Source: Maea johnstoni (lineage: Eukaryota > Annelida > Polychaeta > Spionida > Magelonidae). Taken from it: DNA of 64,000 bases. The notes under the pieces are model-generated. The model searched no databases. It was not told the DNA's origin and saw nothing but the letters and a program-made list of their open reading frames with translations. Positions within the stretch are counted from its first letter, which is position 1. Each line of letters begins with the position of its first letter. Location of the stretch: contig OZ012688.1 in the NCBI GenBank assembly GCA_963942565.1, positions 23,212,524 through 23,276,523 of the forward strand, read 5' to 3'. The translations under genes were made by a program, and so were the position numbers. Below are positions 40,780 through 54,073 of the stretch, piece after piece.

Positions 40780-40929
40780 GAATGGATATATCCTGTTGAA
40801 AAGTCGTCATAAAAAACTATAAAAAATGCACATAAAAAAACTCATTTCGCATTACTTTTTTGGACGCTCGATACTCTGAAATGTATTGTGGACGGACGCG
40901 CTGCTGGCCTACTGTATATGGCGGTAACC

Positions 40930-41765
40930 AAGGCTTCTCCCACGCAGAGGTAAGCCCACATTTGAGCGTCTAGAGGTCTAGGTCATCCGGCTCGTACAAC
41001 CCCCGCCTTAAGTGCATTCGTCTCCTAATAACCATGGTTACCTGAAAACAAGGTTGGTCACGTATGGCTTTCCAAGGACACTCCCTGGTCTTAGCTCTAG
41101 GAACAAATCCTTTGCCGTAACGTCGTTTCCGAGAACAAGCTCATCTGACGAGGCTTGCTGAAGTTGCTTGCAAACGTGTGTTGACGATCAGCCCACCAAA
41201 GAGGCACTTTCCCCCTTGGCGAGATGACAAAACAATGAAAACCTACATCAGAAAAAAAACAAGAGGCAAAAACACACAAAAAGCAGAAGAGCAAAAAGAC
41301 AAAACAAAATAAAACAAAAAAACAACAACACACAAACAAACAGTAAATGATGAACTGCCTTGCATGCAGACATTTTTGATGTAACCGAGTTGATATTTGT
41401 TTTAGACAGTGACAATAGCAGCTACAAAGCAGGTCTGTCATTAACTGCCAGAAGAAGCATTTTTTTAGAATAGTTATCTTACAGTTCTAAGTTGCAGCTT
41501 ATACGTTTGAATCGATCAGCATAGCGCTAGCCGATTTCATCCTTTATCATGCTGGGTTCCAATTTGAGGTTCTAGAAAGTCGAAACATAATTCATGTAAG
41601 TTCTGTCCAGTATGTATTAGAGGTTTCACAATTGAGTGTGATCTGTGTTCGCTGGTGACCTGTTCGCTGGAGCTCTGTCATCCATGACCGTAGCTCTGTC
41701 ATGGCCAGCATAGTTTTATTAATACATAGCCAAGCTCTAAATGGCTCAATGGTGGAGAATCCCCT
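40930..41765 (-). repeat. Segment J, complement of 24085-24572 in pieces
   Basis: 40930-41003 and 41540-41765 match the complements of 24503-24572 and 24085-24300. The middle (41010-41530) has A-rich tracts and no recognised gene. Confidence 0.5.
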
Positions 41766-41829
41766 GATGTCAAGCCAAAATGAATACAAACGGAATTTAT
41801 GAGTGTTTGCGTAAACAAACATGCGTGGT

Positions 41830-42150
41830 CCTGATTCATTTGATAATATTCCTAATTGATTCATGGATATTTCTTATTCTAGCTTGATTTTGGATCTTTT
41901 GCTAGTAAATACGAATGTTTACAATTTATTTACTAATATTCAGGAAATTATTGGGGTCATTCATAATTGATTTTCACGACATTTCTAAAGCACGGTGAAT
42001 ATATCAAAACTTATTAATTCATCTTTAAATATTCTTTATTAAATTAGCATTATCCAGTATTCGTTTATGAGCATTCGTAAATGTATTGAAAATATTTATA
42101 ATTCATTTTCGAATATTCTTTAACACTCTATACTATTTATAGTTTTTCCA
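41830..42150. repeat. AT-rich degenerate repeat
   Basis: GAATATT, TTCATAATTGATTT and related words recur, as in 20691-21440. Confidence 0.45.
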
Positions 42151-44208
42151 AGTAGGAGTCCGTATATCAAAAAAACAACAACATGATATTGTTGAATTGT
42201 GAATATAGGATCATTTGAGATTGTTACATACTAGTATTTATAAGTCAACACCAAGTTGTTCATCATCATCATAATCAGGCCAACCTTGACTGTCTAAGCC
42301 ATCACTGAGCAGTTTAAGAGACCAAATATTTCAGAACCTCAAATAGGTTGCACATAGATAGGAAATAGTTTGGCTCTATTATCCAAATTGAATATCACCA
42401 AGACATGGTCGTTTTTAACAGTCATTTATGGTATTAAATGTTAACGGATTTGCTTGAAATCTGATATATAAGTAGCTACGAGTGTTCCAGTTTATTCAAT
42501 TGAGAATACATTACAAAGTTATTCAATCTAGAACTTGAACAAGTACTTACTTTTTCTTTAGAAAACAGGAACAAAAATATCCAATCTGATAGTCCTTGAT
42601 AGTCGTGGACAGGAGCTTCGTTTGAAAACACTATGGTATATGCTAACTAGTCAAATATAGGAAAAACTCAGCCAAAAGAATAAACCTCATAAGCTACCTC
42701 AATGTTTTGTTATTATTCCGTTCGCATTTGGAACATTCTTGACTACAAAGGAACGATTTGAAAAAAATTCACTGAATGTCGTTTTTCTGGTTGGGTCTAA
42801 CAACCCAACATCAACTACTTTCTAACATTAGTGTATTTGATGAGCTGTGGTCACAGGCGTAAGACTATGCGAGCTCTCCACATTCAATTATTCTAATATA
42901 GAGTATTCTAACTGTACCTGCACCTTGGGCACATAAAGGGACAGAAACGTCACTGTCTGTCTATATGGAAGACGGTGCAATGCATAAATGCTTACAAATT
43001 GTATTTCTTTCCCTGTGTTTCTGTTAAGTTCCACGTATTACGTTCCTCATGTCGTTTCTTTTTCCTTTAACCATGGTGTTTAGCTGTAACTTTTTGCTTA
43101 TAAATAGTATGTTGCTTTTCTTTGTGATTAACCTGATCCGAACTCTGTTTTTCTTACGCCATATGACTATGTTTTTGTATTTATGTCTTTCCTCTATATG
43201 TTTCTTAGTTGTTTTATTGTTTGTTATTTTTGCACGTTTTGCAGTCAATAAAGATACATACGTACATACATACACTGACGAATGCAATCACATGTTATTT
43301 AGGAATGGTTCTTATTGACAGTATTAATAGAATTGGCTTTTGCAGGTGATTCGACAACATCACCTGCATGCTGTTACAGCATGAAATCTCTTATCTAAAT
43401 GCCCTCACAATTCCTCTCTTTGTTTAAAGTAATATCATATGAAAGTTCTATCTCTGAAATTCAGACAAAAATGCTAAAGCTTGAAAAAAGTGTGCGAGAC
43501 ATTTACCAAGTGCCAAATTCCTCTTCCATTAGACAGTACAGAAAGGTAGATATTGCAAAATGGAAAATGTTTATGCAGCCATGTTTTCCCCTTTAAATTC
43601 AAATGCTATGCACACTTCTATAAAAGTATCAACAAGGCTGATAAAGGCATTCTACTTCAAATTAATTCTGAATAGTGGAAAACTAAATAGCACAGTGAAT
43701 TCTGTTTTAGAATATGTACTAAGACAACATTGAACTTATTTGAAATATATGCAGTTTAAGATTCTTCATAATAGGTTAGTGACCCAAACCTTTCTACATA
43801 AAACATTGGCAAATCAAATTCTGAGTCCTGTCTCTAGTATAAAGACATAGTCCATGCATTACTTTAATGTCCCTCAACTATTCAACTCTAGATTAATGTG
43901 GAAACATGGATGAGAAATGATATTCAACTTCATTACACGATGTGCGACTGTGTCTCAAGCCATCCTTTATAATTTAAGTTAGTATTCTTAAATAAGAAGT
44001 CAATATTCATGAATCGACAAACTGGCGAAGAAATGCATGTTAACTTAGTTGAATACCTTGTACATCAACAGTTTAAGGCTGATGAATTTCAGAGCAAATC
44101 TCATTATGACCACAAATAGGTGGAATATTGTGTACGACTCTTTGAGACAATCTTGAAATCTGTCTATTTGCTCTCACGACTTATTAGTTTGCATATGGTC
44201 TGTCTTTA
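42151..44208. other. Two-kilobase stretch, nothing recognised
   Basis: AT-rich. The frames at 43024-43318 on both strands and 43399-43596 lack family motifs and splice context. No terminal repeats noticed. Confidence 0.4.
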
Positions 44209-44210
44209 TA

Positions 44211-47200
44211 GGCTATCGGCCAGGGACCCAAATTATGGATTTTAATTACCCCCCCATGTAGATGGAATTTTTTACTTTAGATGGATAGGGGAGTATATGG
44301 GGCCTACCAAAATGCTGTGCCCCCACTTTGGGACATGGTCAGATTTGCGTTAGGCCTGGTCAAACTGACCACCCACAAATCAGGGAATCGGCCACCTGAA
44401 GCACACATATATTGAGGAATAATGGGATGGGGGTAAAGAAACTGACCATAAAAGCGCTCAAGGTTCATTGAATACCACAAGTTTGGTATCAAAATGTTGG
44501 TCTGGAGGAGACGTATCCTTTAAAATACTAAACACATAACAAACTTTATTCCATGATGTAATAGAGGTCATCCAAGGTCAAAATGGCTGCCAAATCAAGA
44601 ATCTGGGATTTTCCCATAATCTATAGTTTCGGTTTATAAACTTCTCAGTTTTTTTGAAGGGATGTATTTCATATCTGTAGCCACTTTTTCAGAAGGAATG
44701 CTTTTAAGTGGAGTTGTTCAACATTTTAGAAAGTTCATTAATTAGAATGTTAAGTCTAAATTTCGAGATTTAAGGCACAAAGTAGGGTACCAGGCCCACC
44801 TAGTGACCCCAAAAAGTGCTGAAAATGGTAAAAAATTGAAAACCAAAATGCCTGTATCTAAGGTTTTACAAGTCAGAAGGGAGCAGATGATGCACCAAAA
44901 TATCAGGTTCAATTTTCTCATTAATCTGGAAGATGATGGTAAAAAATCCTAAAATTAAGGGGTCATTGAAGGTCAAATAAAGGTCAAAAAATCAATTTTT
45001 CTCTAAGAAATTCAAATTTTGATGAAGATATTTTGACAAAGTAGTTGAGTTTTGTTTGGGTTTTAATTACTCCCCCAATGTAGATGGAATTTTTTACTTT
45101 AGATGGATAGGGGAGTGTTTTGGGCTTACAAAAATGACGTGCCCCCACTTTGGGACATGGTCAGATTTGCGTTAGTCCTGGTCAAACTGACCACCCACAA
45201 ATCAGGGAATTGGACGCATGAAGCACATATATATATTGAGGAATAATGGGAAGGGGGGTAAAGAAATTGACCATAAAAATGCTCACAGTTCATTGAATAC
45301 CACAAGTTTGGTATCAAAATGATGGTCTGGAGGAGACTCATCCTTTAAAATACTAAACACGTAACAAACTCTATTCCATGATGTAATAGAGGTCATTCAA
45401 GGTCAAAATGGCTGCTAAATCAAGAATCTGGGATTTTCCCATAATCTATAGTTTCAGCTTATAAACTTCTCAGTTTTTCTGAAGGGATGTATTTCATTTC
45501 TGTAGCCACTTTTTCAGAAGAAATGCTTTTTAGTGGAGTTGTTCAACATTTTAGAAAGTTCATTGATTAGAATTTTAAGTCTAATTTTGAGATTTAAGGC
45601 ACAAAGTGGGGTACCAGGCCCACCTAGTGACCCCAAAAAGTGCCAAAAAATGGTAAAAAAATGAAAACCAAAATGCCTGTATCTTAAGTTTTACAAGTTG
45701 GAAGGGAGCAGATGATGCACCAAAATATCAGGTTCAGTTTTCTCTTCAATCTGGAAGATGATGGTAAAATATCCTAAAATTAAGGGGTCATTGAAGGTCA
45801 AATAAAGGTCAAAATGTCAATTTTTCTCTAAAAAATTCAAATTTTGATGAAGATATTTCGATAAAGTAGTTGTGTTTTGTTTGGGTTTTAATTACTCCCC
45901 CTATGTAGATGGAATTTTATACCTCAAATGGATAGAGGAGTGCCTGGGGCTTACAAATATGACGTGCCCCCACTTTGGGACATGGTCAGATTTGCATTAC
46001 GCCTGGTCAAACTGACCACCCACAAATCAGGGAATCAGCCACCTAAAGCACACATGTATTGAGGAATGATGGTATGGGGGGTAAAGGAATTGACCATGAG
46101 ATTGCTCACAGTTCATTAAATGCCACAACTTTGGTATCAGAATATTGGTCTGGAAGAGACTTATCTTTTAAAATAAACGCATGACTAACTCTATTCCATG
46201 ATGTAATAAAGGTCATTCAAGGTCAAAATGGCTGCCAAATCAAGAATCTGGTATTTTCCCATAATCTCTAGTTTCCTTTTATGAACTTCTCAGTTTTTTT
46301 GAAGGGATGTATTATCTTTATGTGGCCACTTTTTCTGAGGGAATGCTTTCTAGTGGAGTTGTTAAACATTTTAGAAAGTTCATTAATTGAAATTTTAAAT
46401 CTACTTTTGAGATTTAAGGTACAATTTAGGGTACCAGGCCCACCTAGAGATCCCAAAAAGTGCCTAAAATGGTACAAATTTGAAAACCAAAATGACTGAT
46501 TCTTTAGTTCCACAAGTCGTAATGTAGCAGATGATGCACCAACATATCAGGTTTAATTTTCTCTTTAATCTGGAAGATGATGGTAAAAAACAGTAAAATT
46601 AAGCGGTCATTGAAGGTCAAATAAAGGTCAAATAGAGGCCAAAATGTCAGATTTTCTCTAAAAATTCAAATCCTGATGAGGGATTTTGATAAAGTAGTTT
46701 TGTTTTGTCATTATATAATGTCCAACACAGGTTACCACAATAACTGAAAGATATATTACCTGAAATGTGGTCCACCCTTTTATTTTGGACCATATATATA
46801 CCATATATTAAGTCAATATGGAGGTGTGGAATACGGCATTTAGCAAATCCATGCTTATAATAAGTGTTTAAAGATGGTTGGTGAGGGAGTGCTAGTATGG
46901 CACCACTGTTTAGGTCATAGAAGTTGTGAAAACAAAACATCAAAGGCATTGTTTGGTATCAAAATGTTTGCTGTAAGACAATCTTTTCATTTCATTCAAT
47001 CAACCGAGAGTAGGGTATAGTGTTGTGATATTAGAGGTCATTCAAGGTCAAACTAACCCCAATTTCATGATTTAAGGTATATCGTCTTTGAATTGTCCAT
47101 TTAGCAGCTTATTAAATATTTCTGGAATACATCTTTTATCCTGGAAATAGTTTTAGTTGAGAAATATCTTTATAAAGGATTCTCAGACATTTTGAGTCAT

Positions 47201-50200
47201 TTCAAAACAAAGTCTGGGCCAATTCTGAATATTCAGGGACCAAAATGACAAAATGACTGATTATGGGTGCACCCAGATATTTAAGTGAAGCAGCAGAAAG
47301 TTGACATAGCAGAGTTGTATCTTATGGTATGTCAGCTTTAAAGCTTTTGAACTTGCCTATTGTGTTTGTCATGTAAGATGTTAAAGAGATTTGAGGAAAA
47401 AAGAAGGTAAAATAAAGGTCAAAACATCCTTTTTCTCTAGGAAATTCAAATTTAGATGAAGAGATTTTGATGGAAGGTGTGTTTTGTCATCACTTAATTT
47501 CCTGACCAAGTTACCACAATAATTGGCTAACAAAATACCTTAGATATGTTTACTAAACATTTTTTGAAGTGATGTATTTTTTTCTAGCCACTTTTTCTGA
47601 AGGAATGTCTTTAATTGGAGTTGTTGAACATTTTAGAAAGCTCATTGACTTGAATTTCAAGTTCTATTTTAAGGTTTAAGGTACAGAAAAGGGTACCAAG
47701 TCCACCTGGCGACCCAAAAAAGTACCTTAAATGTTACAAATCTGAAAACCAAAATGACTCTTTTAAGTTTCACTGGTCTGGAAGGGAGTAAATGATGCAT
47801 CAAAATATTAGGTTTAATTTTCTGTTCAATCTGGAAGATGATGGAAAAATGATACTAATAATATAATTTTAGAGTCGAAATGCCTTAAATCATAAAAGAG
47901 GAGGTAATTTGACCTTGAATGACCTCTAATATGACAACAGAACACCCTACTCTAGGTTGGTTCCATAAAATGGGAAGATTGTCTTATAACAAGTACTTTG
48001 ATACCAAACAATGCTTATATTGTTTGGTGCTCACACTTTTGATGACCTAAACAGTTGTCCCATACTAGCACTTTCTCACAAACTCTCCTTATTATAAACC
48101 TGAAATTGCCAAACGTCTTATTCCACACCTCCACATTGACTTAAAACTACCTAATTTTCATCAATAAATGGTTCAAAATATATTCTCAGATCCTATCTTG
48201 GGGTAATTTATCTGTCATTTATTGTGATAACTTGAATTGGAAATTATAAAATGTCATAACACAACTACTTCATCAAAACTCTCTTTATCAAAGTATGAAT
48301 TTTCAAATAAAATTGACATTTTGACCTTAATTTGACCTTCAATGACCCGTTAATTTTAGTATCACTTTTCCATCATCTTCCAGTTAGAAGAGAAAATTAT
48401 ACCTGATATGTTGGTGCATCATCTGCTCCCTTTCAACCTGCAAAACTTAAGATACAGTCATTTTGGTGTACAGATTTGTACCATTTTAGGCACTTGTTGG
48501 AGTCGCCAGGTGGACTAAGTACCCTATTTTGTACCTTAAAGCTTGAAATGGAACTTTTGGTCAATGAGCTTTCTAAAATGTTCAACAACGCCACTTAAAG
48601 ACAATAGGCAAGTTTAAAACCCTGTTCTCCTCATTGAAAATGAAAGCTGACATACAATAAGATATAACTCTATTATGTCAACATTCTGTTGCTTCACTTA
48701 GATATTTGGGTGCACCCATATTAAGGCATGTGGCCATTTTGGTCCGTAAATATTCAAGATTGTCCCAGACCTTGTCTTGACGTGACTAAAAAGTGTCTGA
48801 GGATCCTTTATAAAGATATTTCTCACCTAAAAATAATTCCAGGATAAGAAAATGTATTCCAGGAGAATTCAATAAGCTGCTAAATGGACAATTCAAAGAC
48901 AAAAAACCTTAAAGCATGAAATTGGGGTTAGTTTGACCTTTAATGACCTCTAATATTAGAGCAATATACTTTACCCTAGATTGGTTGAATTGAATAAAAA
49001 AGAAATGTCTTACAACAAGCATTTTGATACCAAACGATGCCTATGATGTTTGGTTTTCACAACTTCTATGACCTAAACAGTGGTGCCATACTAGCACTTC
49101 CTCACCAACCGTCTGTAAGCACTTATTATAAGCATGGAATTGCTATATGCCATAATCCACACCTCCATATTGACTTAAGCTACTTCATTTTAACCGATAT
49201 ATGGTCAAAAATATAAGAGTGGACCATACTTCAGGTAATATATCTGTCAGTTATTGTGGTAACTTGGTTTGGACCTTATACTATGACAAATCGTAACTGC
49301 TTTATCAAAATCTCTTCATCAAAATTTGAATTTTCAGAGAAAATCTGACATTTTGACCTTTATTTGACCTTCAATGACCGCTTAATTTTAGTTTTTTTTA
49401 CCATCATCTTCCAGATTGAAGAGAAAATTAAACCTGATACTTTGGTGCATCATTTGCTTCAGTCCGACTTGTAGAAATAAAGAAACAGTCATTTTGGTTT
49501 TCAAATTTGTACCATTTTAGGCACTTTTTGGGGTCTCTAGGTGGGCCTGTTACTCTACTTTGTACCTTAAATCTCAAAACTAGATTTAACATTCTAATCA
49601 ATAAACTCTCTAAAATGTTTAACAACTCCACTAGAAAGCATTCCCCCAGAAAAAGTGGCCACATAAAAGAAATACATCCCTTCAAAAAGACTGCGAAGTT
49701 CATAAAAGGAAACTATAGATTATGGGAAAATACCAGATTCTTGATTTGGCAGCCATTTTGACCTTGAATGACCTTTATTACATCATGGAATAGAGTTTGT
49801 CACGTGTTTAAGTATTTTGAAAGATAATTCTCTTCCAGACCAACATTCTGATACCGAAGTTGTGGCATTTAATGAACTGTGAGCAATCTTATGGTCAATT
49901 CCTTTACCCCCCATACCATCATTCCTCAATATATGTGTGCTTTAGGTGGCCGATTCCCTGATTTGTGGGTGGTCAATTTGATCAGGCCTAACGCAAATCT
50001 GACCATGTCCCAAAGTGGGGGCATATCATTTTTGTAAGCCCCAGACACTCCCCTATCCATCTGAGGTATAAAATTCCATCTACATGGGGGGAGTAATTAA
50101 ATCCAAAACAAAACACAACTACTTTATCAAAATATCTTCATCAAAATTTGAATTTTTACGGAAAAATTGACATTTTGACCTTTATTTGACCTTCAATGAC

Positions 50201-50958
50201 CCCTTAATTTTAGGATTTTTTACCATCATCTTCCAGATTGAAGAGAAAATTGAACCTGATATTTAGGTGTATCATCTGCTCCCTTCCAACTTGTAAAACT
50301 TAAGATACAGGCATTTTGGTTTTCAATTTTTTACCATTTTTGGATTTTTTGGGGGTCACTAGGTGGGCCTGGTACCCTACTTTGTGCCTTAAATCTCAAA
50401 ATTAGACTTAACATTCTAATCAATGAACTTTCTAAAATGTTGATCAACTCCACTAATAAGCATTCCTTCTGAAAAAGTGGCTACAGAAATGAAATACATC
50501 CCTTCAAAAAAACTGAGAAGTTTATAAACCGAAACTATAGATTATGGGAAAATCCCAGATTCTTGATTTGGCAGCATTTTGACCTTGAATGACCTCTATT
50601 ACATCATGGAATAGAGTTTGTTTTGTTTTTAGTATTTTAAAGGATACGTCTCCTCTAGACCAACATTTTGATACCAAACTTGTGGTATTCAATGAACTGT
50701 GAGCATTTTTATGGTCAATTTCTATACCCCCACCCCATTATTCCTCAATATATGTGTGCTTCAGGTGGCCGATTCCCTGATTTGTGGGTGGTCAGTTTGA
50801 CCAGGCCTAACGCAAATCTGACCATGTCCCAAAGTGGGGGCACGGCATTTTGGTAGGCCCCATATACTCCCCTATCCACCTAAAGTAAAAAATTCCATCT
50901 ACATGGGGGGGTAATTAAACTCGCTAAATAAGGCTCTTTTAAGATTTGGCCGATAGCC
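44211..50958. mobile_element. 6.7-kb palindromic element flanked by TA, no genes
   Basis: Ends GGCTATCGGCCA (44211-44222) and its complement (50947-50958), each flanked by TA. The left arm holds about three tandem units of about 830 bp (starting near 44260, 45060 and 45890) and then more diverged ones. The right arm holds the same in opposite orientation; the turn is near 47,870. Each unit carries ATGTAGATGGAATTTT, TTTGGGACATGGTCAGATTT, a GAGGTCATTCAAGGTCAAAA block and a GGGTCATTGAAGG block. Frames of 60-100 codons are shadows of the repeat. The TA flanks suggest a Tc1/mariner-like target, but no transposase is present. Confidence 0.72.
44560..50600. promoter_or_regulatory. About 15 clusters of AGGTCA-type half-sites in DR4/DR5 spacing
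   Basis: AGGTCA-(4)-AGGTCA occurs at 44565-44580 and again near 45390, 46210, 47035 and, on minus, near 47915, 48945, 49765 and 50585. GGGTCA-(4)-AGGTCA-(5)-AGGTCA occurs at 44960-44986 and near 45788, 46604 and, on minus, 48335, 49355 and 50175. Most half-sites are preceded by TNA, giving TNAAGGTCA. Spacing and sequence match known nuclear-receptor elements, but they come with the repeat unit, and function is only a possibility. Confidence 0.4.
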
Positions 50959-51571
50959 TATTATAGCAGTTAGCATGAAGCATGCACTGAGAAGTGTGTG
51001 ATTACAAGTGGTTCAAATGCAATATGAAGAATATGTACGTATAGATGTAATAAAACTTTGAGAATTAAAAAAAAAATCAGAAAAGTATCTTTTTAGGAAA
51101 GTGGAGGAATTTGGGGGTAAACTAATAAAAAACATGCAAAGTGTTCTAACGTAGCTCCTTTCCTCTATGGACCTGGGACCTTCAAATCTCACATATTTGA
51201 AAAAGTTATCAATAACATTTTTCTATTTTAATTTTTTTTACTGCGCTCAAATTTAAGAACCAGTTCTTTCAGAATTTTTATTGAAATTGAGAAAATGTTT
51301 TTCAACTTTGAGATTCCATAACTTTTTAACAAGATCAAAATTGGAGAAAATTTGATCTTTGACCTTTCCTACGAAATATCTTAGCTGTGATAATAATAAT
51401 AACCCTCGAACAAGTCCATTTACATTAGATAGCCAAAATGCATGTTTGAAGCGACAATATTTTGATGAAATTCGATTTCGAGAGAAGGGTCAAAAATCTT
51501 TCCTGCTCGTGTACAAGCCCATGGAAGCTTCCGTAATAGTCGCTCCCTTCTGATCAGTGACGGCCTAAATA
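50959..51571. other. Intergenic stretch, nothing recognised
   Basis: AT-rich with no exon-like frame of known family; the 64-codon frame at 51359-51553 shows no motif. Confidence 0.4.
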
Positions 51572-51777
51572 CTGTATAACTGGTTAATTTGGCGTGTACT
51601 TAAGTTGGCGCTTTTTTCAAAAAAGTATTTTCCCTGTATTTATTTTGGCGTCTGGAGCAGTCAGAACAACGCCATCTTCATGTAGACATATTTTTATGCG
51701 ATCTTTAATTTGGCGTTGATGGGCATTCGCCAAAAAACGCCAAATTAAAAACCACGCTAAATTAACCAGTTATACAA
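51572..51777. mobile_element. TA-flanked MITE (family K)
   Basis: Left end CTGTATAACTGGTTAATTTG and right end complement TTGTATAACTGGTTAATTTA pair over more than 20 bases, with TA on both sides. Inside, TTTGGCG words occur in both orientations. 206 bp, non-coding. Confidence 0.75.
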
Positions 51778-52550
51778 TATTTGGAGTTGATCTGATAATG
51801 AGGAAATGGTGTAGGCTTCAATACATGTAAAAATCTCGACAATCTATATTCACAAATTATCCCCATAAGCCACCGTAAGTGAATGGACATTTTTCTTCAA
51901 GGGAAGGAATGTGGGCTACCTTTCTAATGACATAAGGGGATGTGTCGCAGGCCTAGATGTGCTGGGTGGTTTGATTAAAGTCTCTAACCCTTAGGGCTAT
52001 TACTCGACTTCGTCTCGTAACAACCCGGTTATATCAGACGTACCACAGCTTCCCTGGGGTCTACTTATCACACAGCTATAAGTTGAGATCAGATAGAGGA
52101 TATACTTCGGAGGATGTCTCCTAGAACCCATTAAATAACTTGGCAAACAGTTTAGTACAGGGTCGTTAAAATTATGTGTTTTGCTTATAGAAAAAAATAA
52201 AATCGGGTTAAATCCGTTTCTTGTTTTTCCAGTTAACCCCCAGCAAACACGTGTTTATTTGTAAGCTTAGAGCGCCATGTTTATTAGTCCTATTCTCCTA
52301 GTTAAATATTTCATCCATATCTTCTCCTTTTGACCTTGCCTAATGAAGGTGGCGTCCCGAACGTGCTTTTGCACAATATACATTGACGATAGTTGCTATT
52401 TAGCTTGATCACCCAGAGAATGGGAGTAATAGCAGCTGGGCATGGCATTGGCAGCATTATATTACAATTACACCTTGCCCACAATCCACGTAATTGTCGA
52501 ATGTCTAGATTTCGCACGAATCCTGCTGCTTTCGCAAATCATACGTTACT
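51778..52550. other. Intergenic stretch, nothing recognised
   Basis: No gene, tRNA or terminal repeats noticed. Confidence 0.4.
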
Positions 52551-53088
52551 ACCTCAACATATCTAATTAAATCAAAGTAATAATACCTCAACATATCTAA
52601 TCAAATTAAAGCAATAATACCCCAACATATCTGATTAAATCAAAGTAATAATACCTTACTCTATCCAATTAGATTAAAGCAATAATACCTCAGTATATCT
52701 GATTAAATTAAAGTTATAATACCTCGACACATCTAATTAAATTAAAGTAATAATACCTCAACATATCTGATTTAATAAAAGTCATTATACCTCGACACAT
52801 CTAATTAAATTAAAGTAATAATACCTCAACATATCTGATTCAATAAAAGTCATAATACCTCGACACATCTAATTATATCAAAGTAATAATACCTCAACAT
52901 ATCTGATTCAATAAAAGTCATAATACCTCGACACATCTAATTGAATTAAAGTAATAATACCTCAACATATCTGATTCAATAAAAGTCATAATACCTCGAC
53001 ACATCTAATTAAACTAAATAACTCAACATATCTAATTAAAATAAATCAATAATACTTCAACATACCCTATTGAATTAAAGGAATAAAG
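52551..53088. repeat. 35-bp tandem array with 70-bp dimer pattern
   Basis: About 15 units close to CCTCAACATATCTAATTAAA then TCAAAGTAATAATAC. From about 52690 to 53010 two unit types alternate (CTCGACACATCTAATTAAAT and CTCAACATATCTGATTCAAT), so the repeating unit there is a 70-bp dimer. Confidence 0.88.
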
Positions 53089-53730
53089 CAGTTCACATTA
53101 AGACTATTCACAAGTGAGACATTTATGCTACGTGGATGCTATGATAATTACTTAATTGATTAATTATTCAATTAATTGATTAATCAAACATCTTTGTGTG
53201 TATATTATATCTAAGTCCAGAACGTTTCGGGGCAGCCCGAATACTGTACGTGGACATTGACAAGACAAATCATAGAGATAGAAACTCATTTCCTTTTGAA
53301 AACATCCCCTGTTTTATATTGAATTGACCAGTATCCTTCATCTTGTTTCTGTAGACATGGCGGCATCCCCCTATTTGATGTAATGAAAGTCAAGCTCCTG
53401 TCAATCCATTTCTGTAAATCAAATATTTTGTACTTGATAGAATGGTGTATATGAGAGGATACCTCATAGGTACAGTATTTTTTTTCACTTTCTTAGAATT
53501 TCAAATGAGGCTCTGTCTCTAATGAGTCAAGTCTAGCGTCTCAAAGTATTTCTTTATACTTTTTATTGCTCCATAAACACAAACGGCACATAAGGGTTCA
53601 CAACATAAGTCCACTATCTTGGTGAAACTGCAATCTATATGTATCAGATTAAATCTTTCCAGATTGGTATGTGTACAGATGTTTGTATTTTCGTTCCTCT
53701 TCTAACAGGATTTAATGTGTTTATTAGGAA
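53089..53730. other. Intergenic stretch, nothing recognised
   Basis: Contains an ATTAATTGATTAAT-rich patch near 53155-53190; no gene seen. Confidence 0.35.
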
Positions 53731-54073
53731 TTATACTTTTGATGGCGTTTTTCGTTGCATGTCGTCATCCATGCTTGTTCATCTCTACATAGGGTGGGCT
53801 TTAGTGTACGGGTGGATGACACATCTGATTTTGCTGCATAAGGGAATTCATTTTTCGAGATAGAAACTCAAAACTTGCTACAAATGTGTTCAAGAGGATG
53901 CTTTTGATCTTAGAACATGTTGCGTTAGTCTGACTTTAATGCCCCGCTGTAAGTGATTTTTGGGGGAAAAATCATCAAAAGTGAGTGATTTTTGTAATTT
54001 CCCACAAATTGAATGTCTGTGGACTATTCCAAACTCTCAACTAAATAGCTTTTGGTTTATAAAACTAGCCAAG

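Larger units (their letters stand above)
37680..40929 (-). repeat. Right arm of the broken inverted duplication
   Basis: Complement of 29665-33190 in several colinear pieces. It is interrupted by a hAT-type element (39886-40779) and by about 750 bp at 38908-39665 that the left arm lacks. The inner end (37520-37870) is pyrimidine-rich and gives Pro/Ser-rich frames that are not genes. Confidence 0.65.

Noticed and set aside
44304-50856. Several 60-90-codon frames in the large palindrome
   Set aside because: The same peptide recurs in each repeat unit on both strands, with no start context or conserved domain.
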